A stretch of 64,000 bases of DNA from Allomyces macrogynus ATCC 38327 (lineage: Eukaryota; Blastocladiomycota; Blastocladiomycetes; Blastocladiales; Blastocladiaceae): contig GG745332.1 in assembly GCA_000151295.1 (NCBI GenBank), forward strand, positions 521,760-585,759. Direction: 5' to 3'. Shown piece by piece: positions 1 through 10,130 of the stretch. The notes under the pieces were generated by a model. It ran no database searches, had not been told where the DNA came from, and saw only the letters and a program-made list of their open reading frames with translations. Made by a program: the position numbers and the translations under genes. Positions within the stretch are counted from its first letter, which is position 1, and each line of letters opens with the position of its first letter.

Positions 1-1806
1 CCGGAACAAGTGCAGCACCTGATCCAACGTCTGCTCCAACCGCGCCTCGTCCACGGTCCGGCGCGACCGCAATTGCTCGTCAACGTACTTGGCCATACAC
101 TCGGCCGGCTTATTCTTGACCACATTCATCGCCTTGTGCAGCGCCGTCTTGACCGCATTCTGCACGTCCGCGTGCGATCGGAACGCGCTCACGACCAGGA
201 CGTCCACGTGCTGCTTGAAGACCAATAGCGCCTCGATCATCGGCACCGTGCCCGTCGGGTTGTGCCACGCCGCTTGCCGCCCGGCGATCGCGGGCACGGC
301 AGCCCCACGCGCCTTGGCGGCCTCGCGCTCGACAATCGTACACCCTTGTTCGGCGATCCAGGCCCCAACCTGGTCGACGAGCGGCGCGAGCAAGCAAACC
401 GACGTGAACCGGTCCATGACGCGCGCGAGTGCCGCCGCGTCGCCGTCGAGCAACCACGCGGGGACGCCCGCGAGTAGCACGTCCGCGTGCTGCGCAATTA
501 CGACATTGCGCACGGCCGCATCCACATCCGCAGCGCCCGCGAGCGCCATCGTTTCCGCCAACCCCTTTTCGCGATCGAGCACCGCATCGATCCAATCGAG
601 ATACGCGACCGGATCGCTCATCTGCACGGCCAATTCCGTTGACGCCGCACGTGCCAGCGTTTGCCGCGCTTCACGCACGACGTGCGGCGACAGAACGGGC
701 GCGTCGAGGTGCAGTGCGCGGAACAGGGCCGCCGTGCCGGCAAGCTGCGACTTGGTTTCCGATGACGGCACGGCCTCGAGGTCCCGCGCGAACGCGAGGG
801 CGCGGTCGACGGCCGCCAGGGCACGGTCGCGCAGCTGGTACTGGTGTGCGAGAATGACGTGTTCCGCAAACAAGTGCAGTCCCAAATCATACAGCGGACG
901 CTCGTGCCGCGGCAGCGCGTAGGTGCGGTCGAGGTACATGAACACGGCGCGTACAAGCAGCAGCGCGTCGGTGAAATCCGTCCAGGAGCGAACGAGCGGG
1001 GCGAGGAAATCGTCGTCGGGCACGGCAGCAAGGTACGTGAAGCACGCGCGCACCTGGTCGGTAATCGCGGCCGCGACGCGCGCATAGACATTGGCCGCGA
1101 AATGGTGCTTGCAGAGCGCCTCGCACGCCTTGTAGAGCTCCTCGAGCGAGTCTGCCACTGGCTGGCGCGCGAAAATGGCCGTGATCGCCGCCGCCAGCTT
1201 GGACCAGGTCGTGGCTTCAAAGTCGGGCGGCAGCGTCGGCTTGATGTTCAAGTCACGAATTACCAACTTCTTCGCGAAGTGCTTGCTGCCGAGCGCCGGG
1301 CGCGATGCTGCTGCCGTCATGGTTGACGGAGTCGACGACCCGTTGGGGCCCAGCATGAAAGTGGATTGCCGCGCAAACGTCAGCGACCGCGGTGGAGCGG
1401 ATACGGCGGGCTGTGACGGCGCCGATGATGCGGGAGTGGCCTGCCGCGCGGGAGCAGAGGCAGACGAACGGCTCCCATGGGCGTTGGACGGTTGATGAAG
1501 CATCGTTGGGCGGTCGTCGGTGGTGGAGAGATCGGCCGCGTCGCGCGAGCGCTTGCGGGATTGGGTAGACGAGGAAGGCGAGGAAGACGAGGAAGACGAG
1601 GAAGCGGGCGGCCTAGTTGACGAACCACTGGTGGTGCTGCTCCCTGCAGCAAGTTGGCCGAAGTAATCGAGCGTCGGCTGGCGGATCGTAATCGCGGGGC
1701 GTGCACGCGACGAGTTACTCGCGGATGAGGACGCAGGCGCGGGAGGAGCAGGACCCGAGGACGATGGTGGGACGGGTCGGGCAGGTCGGCGCCCTGCCGG
1801 CGGCAT
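1..1806 (-). CDS. CUL4: Cullin-4, scaffold of a CRL4 ubiquitin ligase (C-terminal part cut by window edge)
   Basis: Cullin-4 is the scaffold that links a DDB1-type substrate adaptor to a RING protein in nuclear CRL4 E3 ligases. The minus frame is open for 602 codons from the ATG at 1806 to base 1. The cullin part begins near residue 170 with KKLVIRDLNIKPTLPPDF, the CUL4-specific opening, followed by TWSKLAAAI and SLEELYKACEALC. Later come MYLDRTYAL, the conserved cullin-repeat helix, and NKPAECMAKYVDEQLR. The C-terminal RING-binding and neddylation region lies outside the window. Before the cullin fold there are about 165 residues of Ser/Pro/Ala-rich tail containing a basic stretch, SRKRSRD, that could be a nuclear signal as in CUL4B. 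Internal methionines at 1503 or 1350 are possible alternative starts, and the frame stays open upstream of 1806. No intron is needed. Family call secure; exact start uncertain. Confidence 0.88.
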   Translation of the reverse strand, partial: MPPAGRRPARPVPPSSSGPAPPAPASSSASNSSRARPAITIRQPTLDYFGQLAAGSSTTSGSSTRPPASSSSSSSSPSSSTQSRKRSRDAADLSTTDDRPTMLHQPSNAHGSRSSASAPARQATPASSAPSQPAVSAPPRSLTFARQSTFMLGPNGSSTPSTMTAAASRPALGSKHFAKKLVIRDLNIKPTLPPDFEATTWSKLAAAITAIFARQPVADSLEELYKACEALCKHHFAANVYARVAAAITDQVRACFTYLAAVPDDDFLAPLVRSWTDFTDALLLVRAVFMYLDRTYALPRHERPLYDLGLHLFAEHVILAHQYQLRDRALAAVDRALAFARDLEAVPSSETKSQLAGTAALFRALHLDAPVLSPHVVREARQTLARAASTELAVQMSDPVAYLDWIDAVLDREKGLAETMALAGAADVDAAVRNVVIAQHADVLLAGVPAWLLDGDAAALARVMDRFTSVCLLAPLVDQVGAWIAEQGCTIVEREAAKARGAAVPAIAGRQAAWHNPTGTVPMIEALLVFKQHVDVLVVSAFRSHADVQNAVKTALHKAMNVVKNKPAECMAKYVDEQLRSRRTVDEARLEQTLDQVLHLFR

Positions 1807-2224
1807 CGGGGCGGGGCTGGCGGGCACAGACGACCAGGCAAGCGGCCGTGTCCTTGGTGAAAGTTGCTTGCAGGTGTTGGCGTAAGCGCGGGTCTGTACG
1901 CAGCGTCGCCGTGTGCAGCGCGGTGCGAGAAGCGTTGGTGTCGTCGTCGGCAACGCGGTCGGTGCAGCGATCAGCGCGCGCGATGGAGGGAGAGCTGCTG
2001 ACTGTCGCAATGAGCTGAATGAGAAGCTGCAAATCGCGTCGGCCTTGAGAGCGCGTGCGTGCACGTGGGACGCGCCGCGCCCTGCCCATTCGCTTTGAGC
2101 GTGCGAATCCGTGCCTGCTTTCGGGTCGCAACATCCAGAGCAATCGTCGACCAGCTCGCAGCAGACCCGTTGACGTCTGCAAGTTATCCCCCCAGCACCC
2201 ACCCGCTGCAATAAAACATCCAAG
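1807..2224. other. Divergent intergenic region between CUL4 and ATP19
   Basis: About 420 bases between the proposed cullin start and ATP19. The cullin frame remains open through much of it, so part could be cullin N-terminus or 5' leader. I see no separate gene or clear TATA element. Confidence 0.5.
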
Positions 2225-2636
2225 ATGGCTGGCGGTCCGATCATGTACAAGATTGGCGGCGCCAAAGTGTCGAGCTCCACCGTACGCCGACAATGTGCCA
2301 CGCTTCAATCGCTGCACGCTGCACGCCCCTGATGAACGCCATGTACTGCGCACCCTACACAGCTTTCCTTGATGACGCTCGCTGGCCTGGCCGGTCTCGG
2401 CGTCTACGCGACGCGTGGCGGTGACGCCAAGCAGGCGGCGCCCACCCAGGCGGCCACGCCCGCGACGCCGTCGCCTGTCTCCGACGAGGAGTCGCAGTTC
2501 CTGCAGGCGATCATGGCTGAGGTGCGCTTGGTGTTGCCATCAATCATGGTCGGAACGTTGTGCTGACGCGACTTGGGTTGCTGGTCCAATGCGCGAACAG
2601 ATTGCCAAGGAGGAGAACGCGGCCAAGGCCAGCTAA
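2225..2636 (+). CDS. ATP19: Mitochondrial F1Fo ATP synthase subunit k (Atp19-type), 83 aa, three exons
   Basis: Small inner-membrane subunit of the ATP synthase dimer. Exons 2225-2281, 2363-2521 and 2601-2636 join in phase 0 with donors GTACGC and GTGCGC. The product starts MAGGPIMYKIGGAKVSSST, has one hydrophobic helix (LSLMTLAGLAGLGVYAT, residues about 20-36), a Pro/Ala linker, and ends in an acidic-then-basic tail (DEESQFLQAIMAE, then IAKEENAAKAS). Length, the IGG-K opening, the single membrane span followed by a Gly-Gly loop, and the EE-x-QF tail fit fungal Atp19. Each exon is too short to stand out alone; the phase-consistent joins are the main support. Convergent with the PIG-H gene, whose stop is 120 bases downstream. 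Confidence 0.75.
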
Positions 2637-2756
2637 ACGTCTCGTCGACCTCGATGGGCAAGGCGCGCGATGGTGCGCGTTGGCTCCCATTGGATCTGCT
2701 AATAAATATAGCTCTTTGTCACGAAACGAAATTGGGATTTTGCTTAACACCGCCCT

Positions 2757-3622
2757 TCAACCCTTCCGACGATGCCTCCTCGGGCTATGTGTCCCCATCG
2801 CATCCTTCTGTTTCGGCTCTCGCTTCTCCACCTCGCCACGGTCCTTGGTCTCGACGAAGTTGGTGAAGTCTACACAACCACGCACACGGATCAGTCCACC
2901 CATCCTCCCTCACCAACCCAACCAACCCAGCCCACGCACCTCGTAAAATGGCCTGCTGCTGCACCAACCGCAGCGGCACCGCATCGAACACGAGCTGCAG
3001 CGGCCGCTCCCGGTCACCATCCACGGCGAGAGCTAGCACGGTCGCAATTCGGCCCATTGTGAGCACTTCGTGAATGAACAGGCCGCGCACTTGCCGCATC
3101 GGCAACAGCCGCGTCGTGATCAGCACGCCGTTACGCGCGAACGTGTCGAGCTGGATGGCGACGCCTCGCAGGACCGTCATCGAGGCTAGATCAGTTGAAC
3201 GGGCCGTGAGCGTGGGGAACGTCAAGGTGGTGATTTGAGCGTGATCACGGACCCGAATGGACGCGACCGCGCGACCACTGCCAGTAAATGAGCAGCACAA
3301 GGGCCAATAATCCACCAGGGACCGCTGACTGCGGTGGCCACGCGGTTTTCGTTGATGACCACCACGGTGTCGATGGGATGCCGACGATCAAGCTTACGGC
3401 GAGCGCGCGTAGCAGCCACAGGATCAGCGACCGAACCACGCGCCATAAAAGTGAAGCGTGTGGATCGATACATTCGACGTGATAAACCCGACTGTCGTCG
3501 CCTTGGGGTTGAATCATGAGCACGGCGCGCATCTTGAGGGGCAGCAGTGCGAGCTCGTTCACGTCGCGTTCAGGCGTGGGTCGCGCTGGTTCGGCAACGT
3601 CGTTGTAAAACTCGTACTCCAT
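2757..3622 (-). CDS. GPI15: PIG-H subunit of the GPI-GlcNAc transferase, 242 aa, three exons
   Basis: PIG-H (yeast Gpi15) belongs to the ER enzyme that adds GlcNAc to phosphatidylinositol, the first step of GPI-anchor synthesis. Exons 3622-3253, 3185-2940 and 2869-2757 join in phase 1 both times. The first exon encodes two hydrophobic segments (LWRVVRSLILWLLRALAVSL and GLLALVLLIYW), the membrane hairpin of the family. The PIG-H domain follows: a VLRGVAIQLDTF strand, then LLPMRQVRGLFIHEVL, matching the 'I-P-x-x-x-I-x-D-V-x-I-N-E' core. The third exon gives ILRDFTNFVETKDRGEVEK and a basic tail. Length is close to yeast Gpi15. It shares a 236-base divergent promoter with the gene starting at 3859. 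Confidence 0.82.
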
Positions 3623-3858
3623 GGCGGTGCGATGGCAGCGAGCTATCGACCTCGGTGACCAGGAGACTCAGGAGAACGCGGCGAGCCCGTTTGAAAATTG
3701 AGCGAGGCCGGCGGTCGAGCAGCTCAACAAGTGCCAACTCGTCGAAAAAATCGACATTGAGCCACCAACGATTCGCCCTTTGGTGGCGCTCAACACTTGC
3801 TGCAACCCCTTCTCAAGCATCCGCCGGTCCCGTGTCGTTTGCGACTGGGCGCCAACCG

Positions 3859-4930
3859 ATGGGCGACCCGCTCGCTCCCATCGCGACCGCCGCCGCGCCC
3901 GTCTCGCCGGCGCAGACCCCACGCAGCTCGTTGCAGGCCGCGACGATTCGACCAACGAGCACGTCGTTCCTGTCGACGCCCGCGCTGATTGCGTTGCAAA
4001 AGAAAGATCCTGTCATGGCATCTCCGGCCGGCGGCAATGGTCCGCAACGTGCGTCCAACGGTGGTGCCGGAGTCGCGTGGAACGGCGTTCCCATCGGCGC
4101 AAAACCAAGTGCGCTGGGCACCGAGACGACGGCAACGACGCAGCAGCAAGGGGCAGGACGGCGTGGGTCGGCGCCGCAGGCGCGCGAGATGCTGTTTGGT
4201 CCATCGAGTTCATTTCAATGGTGGGCACGGCATCGGCGACCAGGAACTTACGGACCGATGTCGTTTCGAGTTAGGCTCGACGCAAGAGGAGCAGTTGCTC
4301 TTCCAGCACCTCGAGCATCTCAAGCAGTTGCAGCTCGGGATCGCGCTCTCGCACGCAGCGCAAAACGGGGCCGGGGACGGCGCGTCTCCAACAAGGTGCG
4401 CAGTCACGTCTCGCTCGATATTGTTCGCGTTGATTCGGGCTAACAAATCGTTGTAACAGTCAAGCGCCAGGAAGTACCACGGCACCACCACCACCGCGAA
4501 ATGGACCTGACGCGACCGCCGACGCTGCCAGTGCACCGGCCGGTATGGCGAATCCCGACACGTACAAGAAGAATCTGGACCGGTTTGCGATCAAACGCGA
4601 GCAGACGCAGGCGCTGACGGCCAAGGTGCGCGAGTCAACGGTGTGCTGACGGTGTTTGAGAGCGACGGTATTCTGACATGTGGCAATGAGTAGTTGGACG
4701 AGTTGCGCAGCGCCATGCACGACGTGACAGCGACGGCGCGCGTGATACACGCCAAGGTGTCGGCACCGGTGGTACCGGGCGGACAGGATGCGACGATGAG
4801 CGGAGGTGCCAAGCAACCGGCCGAGGGACCAGTACCGGGACCAGTAACGGGGACAGGGGCGAGTACACCGGCCGTGTTCAGTCGCGGCGCGACGAATTTG
4901 ACGGTGAATACAGGGGCCGGGCCGCTGTGA
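3859..4930 (+). CDS. Unrecognised 287-aa protein with central coiled coil, four exons
   Basis: Exons 3859-4198, 4275-4395, 4460-4625 and 4694-4930 join with consistent phases (1, 2, 0). Donors are GTCCAT, GTGCGC and GTGCGC; the intron before 4460 ends TAACAAATCGTTGTAACAG, with a good branch site. The first 110 residues are Ala/Pro/Ser/Thr-rich. A helical segment follows (TQEEQLLFQHLEHLKQLQL), then a Pro-rich linker, then a second helical stretch (TYKKNLDRFAIKREQTQAL running into LDELRSAMHDVTATARVI), then a low-complexity tail. The exon 1-2 join creates MLFGSTQEE. I do not recognise the family; a small subunit of a nuclear or adaptor complex is conceivable. The start at 3859 is the first ATG in frame after the divergent promoter. 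Confidence 0.6.
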
Positions 4931-5264
4931 GCGCCATGTGCCGGCGAGAGGCTGGGACGAGGGCTTGTAAATACGTTTCCAGCCGTAATCCGTTGTTATT
5001 CAACATTGGCCGAAGTCTCGACGAGTCTGGGTCCGGTGGATGGGTTATGAAAGGCAACGTTATCGCGGACGGTTGCAGACAGAGATCTGGGAGCGGAGCA
5101 GATGTAATCGACCGTGGAGCAGGAGGGGACGACAGGCATGACAAGAGCAAGGTGGAATCAGACTAGCGTATGTTTATTCGCAAACGACAAACGGGGCCGG
5201 CCCAAAGAACGGCGACCGTGCAGGCAGCGGATGGGTGTGCACGAGGAACTTCGACGCGCTTTAC

Positions 5265-5801
5265 TTACAGCTCGTCAAAGTAGTCGTCGCCCATGACAAA
5301 CGACGAGTCCGAATCCGAGTCGGCCTCCGGGAACAGGCCCTTGGTGCGCAGGAACGCGATGGCCTTGGGGAGGGCCTCGTCGCGGATCTTGAGCGTGAAC
5401 TTGCCCTTCTCCGGGTTCGAGTAGATCTCGCCAACGGCGAGGCCAGCATCGCCACGGACGAGCTTGCCCTCGTACTGCGAGAGAATGGCCTCGAGCCAGA
5501 CCTTGGCCGAGATCGACGCCTGCTTGTCGGCGGGCACGTAGGCAACGATCGCGAGCGTCTTGTCGTCGCACGAGAAGACCATCTTGCCAATGGCGCCGGA
5601 GCCGCCCTTGCGCTCCTCCTCAGACTCGTCAACCTCAGCGTTCATGGCCTCGACCGACTTGATGAGCAGCTCCGAGTTGCCCTGCGGCTCGTCGACCTTG
5701 GTGCAGAAGAACTGCAGACCGCCCATCGTCGCGGCACCGTCAATCTCAACACCGCGCTTGCCGCCCTCCTTGATGACCTTCTTGAGAAGCTTGGGGTCCA
5801 T
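5265..5801 (-). CDS. Unrecognised 178-aa protein, single exon
   Basis: One uninterrupted frame from the ATG at 5801, opening MDPKLLKKVIKEGGKRGVEI. The body has GGLQFFCTKVDEPQG, SGAIGKMVFSCDDKTLAIVAYVP in two pieces, and a strand-rich C-terminal half ending in an acidic-aromatic tail (SSFVMGDDYFDEL). Residue composition and codon use are those of a real, soluble, well-expressed protein, with no signal peptide or membrane span. The frame is open upstream of the ATG to 6263, but that extension is Ser/Pro/Ala/Arg-rich and reads as leader. I recall proteins of this style in protists but cannot name a family. Convergent with the 287-aa gene. Confidence 0.7.
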   Translation of the reverse strand: MDPKLLKKVIKEGGKRGVEIDGAATMGGLQFFCTKVDEPQGNSELLIKSVEAMNAEVDESEEERKGGSGAIGKMVFSCDDKTLAIVAYVPADKQASISAKVWLEAILSQYEGKLVRGDAGLAVGEIYSNPEKGKFTLKIRDEALPKAIAFLRTKGLFPEADSDSDSSFVMGDDYFDEL

Positions 5802-6578
5802 GTTGGTGAAGAGTCTGGTGGGAGTTTGGGGACGTGCGGTGGTCAGCGGAATTGGTCGACGGTTCGCGGAATTTGAGTTGGGGGGACAGCCTAGCTCCAT
5901 GGCGGCGCGCTCGTTGCGAGCACGAGCACGAGCAGTAACACTGCAGGAGCGTCGTGTCGAGTGGGAGCAGGCACGCGCGCGCGCGTAGGATCTGGCGTTT
6001 GCTGGCGTGGAGGGTACCGACCTGGTCGTGTTCGAAAGAGCAGCTAACGGGGAGAAAGCGGGTGTGGGGACGGCGTCCTCTTGAACAGCGCGTGTCCACG
6101 TTGGTGTCTTCCTTGCGCCGCTGGGCGCCGCTTGCTTGACGTTGGAAAGAAGTGGCCCAAAGAACGCTGACCGCGCCGCCCACCGTGCCGTTGATGGCTC
6201 TGGCAGCTCAAGAACAGTCGTCGCACGCGGCGCGTTGCCATGCGCCGGGCTCCCACTTGTCATACTTGTGATTTTTCACTCTCAGTCGCTCAGATCCGCT
6301 ATGAATAGACCCTGATCGTCGGCTGCAAGAAAAACGAGTCAAGATCATAGACCACGACAACGGTTTGCACGTCCATTCGAATCCAAGCAGTACACGCGAT
6401 AACGACACGCCAGCCAAGCAGCGGGACGAACCCACGAAACAAACGAGCACCACCACCAAGTCCCCCAAACCAAACGAGTCTCCACCTTGCACCCTTGCCG
6501 CACGCGAGCGACGCGCAGGCAGCTGGATCCCGCCACGCTGCACCGCCGTCACCAACGCGCGCCGCCGACCCACCCACA
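5802..6578. other. Intergenic region upstream of the 178-aa gene
   Basis: About 780 bases between the 178-aa gene start and the stop of the phosphatase gene, both on the minus strand. Open frames here have non-coding composition. I see nothing I can name; it should hold the promoter of the former and the 3' end of the latter. Confidence 0.5.
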
Positions 6579-8068
6579 TTACATGCGCCACTCGGGCAAC
6601 ACGAGCCGCAGGTCGGCCACGTCCTTGACCTCAATCAAAAACTCTTGCAGACGCGGCAGCGACTGGTCGTAGGGGTCCGAGTACCACGACTTGACGGGCA
6701 GTCCATTCGCCGGCTGCAGCGCAAAGCACCCGGGCGTGTTATCCACCAAAATAATGCGCGACATATCGTCGCACACCTTGGTCATATCCTTGGCGTATGT
6801 CGACGGCGTCACGGGCGCGCCTGGTGCCGGCAAGACCAATCCACCGCGCATATCCGTGCACGAGTCGCGGTACAATCGGCCTGCAAAAATCGTGCCGTCC
6901 GGGTCCAAGTGGTCGAGAATCTGCGACGCGTACTCGCGAATGCCCGCCGTGAACGCCAGCACCGTGTAGTGCTGCGCAACGGCGCGCAGGAACGCGTCGA
7001 CGCCCGGGCGCTTGTAGACCCAGAAGACTTCGCGCGTGCGCACATCGTTGTTCTGAATCACCTCGATCCAGAAATCCGCGGGCTTGCGCGGGACCACCGC
7101 CGAATGGCACAGCGACTCGTCTATGTCGAGCGCGAGCACCGGCTTGTCGCCCGCACGCAGCTTCATTGGCAATGCCACTTGCACGACGCGCTGCGGCGGC
7201 TGCGGGACGGCCAGGGTCTTGCCCGGCTTGGAGTCGAGTTCCGGCTCCGACTCGGCCTTCTTGGCGATCGGGACCATGGCGAAATCGTCCTCGTCGAGCG
7301 CCGACGAGACATTGCTCGCAGGCACGGTCGGGATCAGGTGCCGCGCGACAAGCCCCATTGTGCTCAGGTCGAGCTCGGCCGGGTCCTCGACGACTGGCAG
7401 GCCCGGCGTCGTCTCGAGCACGTCCATGACGTCAAACAGCGGCACGAGCGGGTCAGCCACCGTGCGGAACGCGCGCGCGTTGCCGGTGCCCGCCGCGGAC
7501 GCGCGGAATCCCGTCGTCGTCCACGCGCCATTGTCGGTCGAGGCTTGCGCCAGAGCCACCGCGGCACTGCGCTGCGTCGTGGCCGTCGTTGTCAAAGTGG
7601 GGGCGGTCGTCGCGGTGACGATGCCTGTGGTGCAATAGGGGCAAGAGATGAGCGATTCGATGTCGGGTTGTGTGCGGCGCGAGGACACGGATCAAAGGGT
7701 ACCCTTGCCCGTGACCTGCTGGAACCGGGCGCGGAGGCGCGACAAGTTGGTACGCGACTACATTGTCGTGGGGCGAGCCGCATCGTCAGTCATCTGATCA
7801 GGACCCCGCGGAGGAACACGCGTCCCAAATCGACACGACAATGGCTGACCAGCGTCCACGTCGAAAATCCACGGACCAGCACGCTCACAGCCCCCGTCGC
7901 CGCCGACTTCCAGTCCACGGCACCGGCCGTCGCCGACGCGGTCGTCGACGCGCCGTTCGTCTGCCATGCGGCCAGTGGGCGCGCCGCAGCAAGCTCTTCA
8001 ATCGTCGGCACGTCCGTCGCCACGGGCGCCGGCACGAGCGGGCCCGTCGACTCGGTAATGTTGGGCAT
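6579..8068 (-). CDS. FCP/SCP-type (NLI-interacting-factor-like) phosphatase, about 426 aa, three exons
   Basis: HAD-fold phosphatase of the group that dephosphorylates the RNA polymerase II C-terminal domain and other phosphoproteins. The catalytic domain fills residues about 250-420. Motif I is LALDIDESLCHSAVVP, motif II TVLAFTAGIREYA, and motif III SRIILVDNTPGCFALQPANG followed by WYSDPYDQSLPRLQEFL. The usual DxDxT of motif I is DIDES, a Thr-to-Ser change that may keep activity. Exon 3 is 7624-6579 and exon 2 is 7757-7703 (TNLSRLRARFQQVTGK). Exon 1 starts at the ATG at 8068 and ends near 7889 at a GTGAGC donor, though a GTCAGC donor about 35 bases later is also possible. The N-terminal 240 residues are Ala/Thr/Val-rich and disordered. 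A CGT repeat lies in the leader 64 bases upstream. Confidence 0.82.
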
Positions 8069-8130
8069 GGTGATGGGCGAGAGTGATCAAGAGGTAGTGG
8101 TGGAGTGAGCGCGCCGAATTGGTCGGGCAC

Positions 8131-8198
<68 letters not shown>

Positions 8199-9067
8199 TA
8201 CGTGTAACGAATCAGGTCGGGCGCGGCGGCGACGAGATGGCTCGCCGTCGTCGTCGGGGGGCGGAGGGATTCGTTGACGCTGCGGTACTTGCCTGCAGGG
8301 AAGCGATGGGGGCTCGTCGGCGTCGTCGGGTACGATCGGGAACGAGTGGCGGCCGAGTCAGGACACGCGCGAAATGCGAGAAAGGGTGGGAAAGTCGGCC
8401 GGGATCGCGGCGAGAAAGAGTTTGGGGAAGAGGGCGAGAGAGGATGCCGACGAGCGTGCGAGAAAGTGCCGAGTCGGAGCAATGAAGCGTGAGGAGAGAG
8501 AGTAGGTGAGCCGGCAGTCAGCGGCGCGGAGGATGAAGGGGTAACGGGACAGGCCTGGGTAAGAGAGGAGAGGAAAGGCTAGTGCTGCTGGTTGAGCTTG
8601 GCTTTATAGCGGCCAGCTTGGTAGGTAGTGGACGTGCAAAATGATCCCTTGGACCCGCCCGCTTGCCGACAGCACACGGCCGGCGCCGGCGGGCCATAGC
8701 GCTCATCTGAGGCCCAGATCATGTTGCGGCCAGTTTAATCGTGCAAATTTGGCGGGTTCGCCTCGGTGGGTGACGGCTTACGAGCGTTCTCTGCGCTCGG
8801 TGCTGAGCTGCTTTGCGGCCGCTCAGATTTCCTCGATGATATATCACGGTCACGTTTCACGCTTTTGACCGTGCCTACAGAGAGGTCAAGAAGTCGACGA
8901 CCAGGCCCCGTCCCTTCGCGGTCGTCGACTATTCAACAATTCAGCAGCGTATCGCTCAGTAACTGCCCGCAAGACGACGAGGCGTTCCATCTCTGCCGCT
9001 CGCGCCGAGTTCCGATTGCCCAAAAGAGCCCATTGACCGACTATCATCAGTCTGGCAACAAGGCAAC
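8069..9067. other. Divergent 1-kb intergenic region
   Basis: Lies between the phosphatase start and the 289-aa gene. It contains the CGT repeat at 8132-8198, GA-rich tracts at about 8380-8500, and AT-richer sequence with GATGATATATCACGG near 8834. No gene seen. Confidence 0.5.
8132..8198. repeat. (CGT)22 trinucleotide repeat
   Basis: Uninterrupted CGT units for about 67 bases, ending in CTACG. It begins 64 bases upstream of the phosphatase ATG, so on the sense (minus) strand it would be an ACG repeat within the likely 5' leader or core promoter. The units are multiples of three but no gene frame crosses them. Confidence 0.95.
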
Positions 9068-10008
9068 ATGTCCTCGCCGAGTCACCGATGGTCAACTTTT
9101 GCCGAGGAATGCGACCACGCCCTCAACACGCTCGACGCAGTTCTCTTTGACCCGAGCGAGTATCACGGCGACGAGCCAACCGGCTGGCCGTCCGCCTCTG
9201 CGGGCCGCACCGCATCGCACGAAACGGTTGCTGTGCATGCTCTCGACGAAGTGCTCAACCCAGCGCCTCGCCCCCACCGTTCATCTCACTATGACGGCGA
9301 CTCATTGAGGATATCAACCCGCGGGCATGGCCGGCAGAGCAGGAGCGGAAACGGGAGCGGTCCTGAGCTGGCATCGCAGCCCAACCCTCAGCCGTACTCG
9401 CAGCCCATTCCTCAGCCGTGCTCGCAGCACTCGCACTCTCATTCAAGGCATTCGAGGGAATCTACGGGCGCATTGTCACGCTCCCGTCATGACGCACCTC
9501 CTCCACCCCCACCCGCATTCCGCGATTCGCGCCAGCGATGCTTGTCGTCGGCCACGTCGTCATGGCACCCTCCTGATTCGCCTGGCGTCTTTCGTGTCAG
9601 TCACGCCCATGCTCCGGCACCGCCGCCAGCGTCAGCTCACGCTGACTCTCGTTCTGACCGAAACGCGGCGGAAAACGTCCCACCCTCTTTTCACGCATAT
9701 CCGACCTCGTCGCGCAGTCCGCCGACGCGCCGGTCAAATGCAGCTCGTGGTCCGCCGCTCTCACGCTCGGCGTTTGCCAATGCGAATGCGCCATTGGTAT
9801 CCCCACTGGCGAGAATGGACATTGTGCGCATCCGCGACCCAACCGTCCTCCTGGATCGCACCGTGACCGAGTCGGAAACGGCCGTGTTTGAGGTACGTCA
9901 ACTCTCGCGGCCCGAACGAAGGCCCTGACGCATCGCTGACACGGTGGATCGCGATTCGTTTAGCGTCTGTCGGATCAAGTCACAAGGAAGTACCTTGCCA
10001 AACCGTAG
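9068..10008 (+). CDS. Unrecognised 289-aa low-complexity protein, two exons
   Basis: Exon 1 is 9068-9892 and exon 2 is 9964-10008, joined in phase 0 by a GTACGT...TTTAG intron, so the product ends FERLSDQVTRKYLAKP. The N-terminus (SHRWSTFAEECDHALNTLD) and the C-terminus (LARMDIVRIRDPTVLLDRT) look folded. The middle 170 residues are rich in Ser, Pro, His and Arg, with short Gln-Pro repeats. Reading through the donor instead gives a poor Arg-rich tail, which favours the intron. I do not recognise a family; it could be a scaffolding or nuclear protein. Convergent with RAD18, whose stop is 123 bases away. Confidence 0.55.
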
Positions 10009-10130
10009 TACATTCGCATTGTATATATTGACCTCACTTGTCAGTCTGTTGCTTCCCTCGTGCGGCTTCATCCGTCTTCTCTGTCCATGAGCAAACAAAT
10101 ATCTATTTTATCTCTGTTCATTGTTCACTT

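Noticed and set aside
618..1220. 200-codon minus-strand frame in the cullin region
   Set aside because: It is an Arg/Ser/Pro-rich shadow in another frame of the cullin-4 coding sequence.
6495..8108. 537-codon plus-strand frame opposite the phosphatase
   Set aside because: Composition is Arg/His-rich and it mirrors the phosphatase coding sequence, which has intact motifs.
8132..8198. CGT repeat as a coding poly-Arg or poly-Val tract
   Set aside because: No gene frame crosses it; it lies upstream of the phosphatase ATG and frames through it have no coding support.
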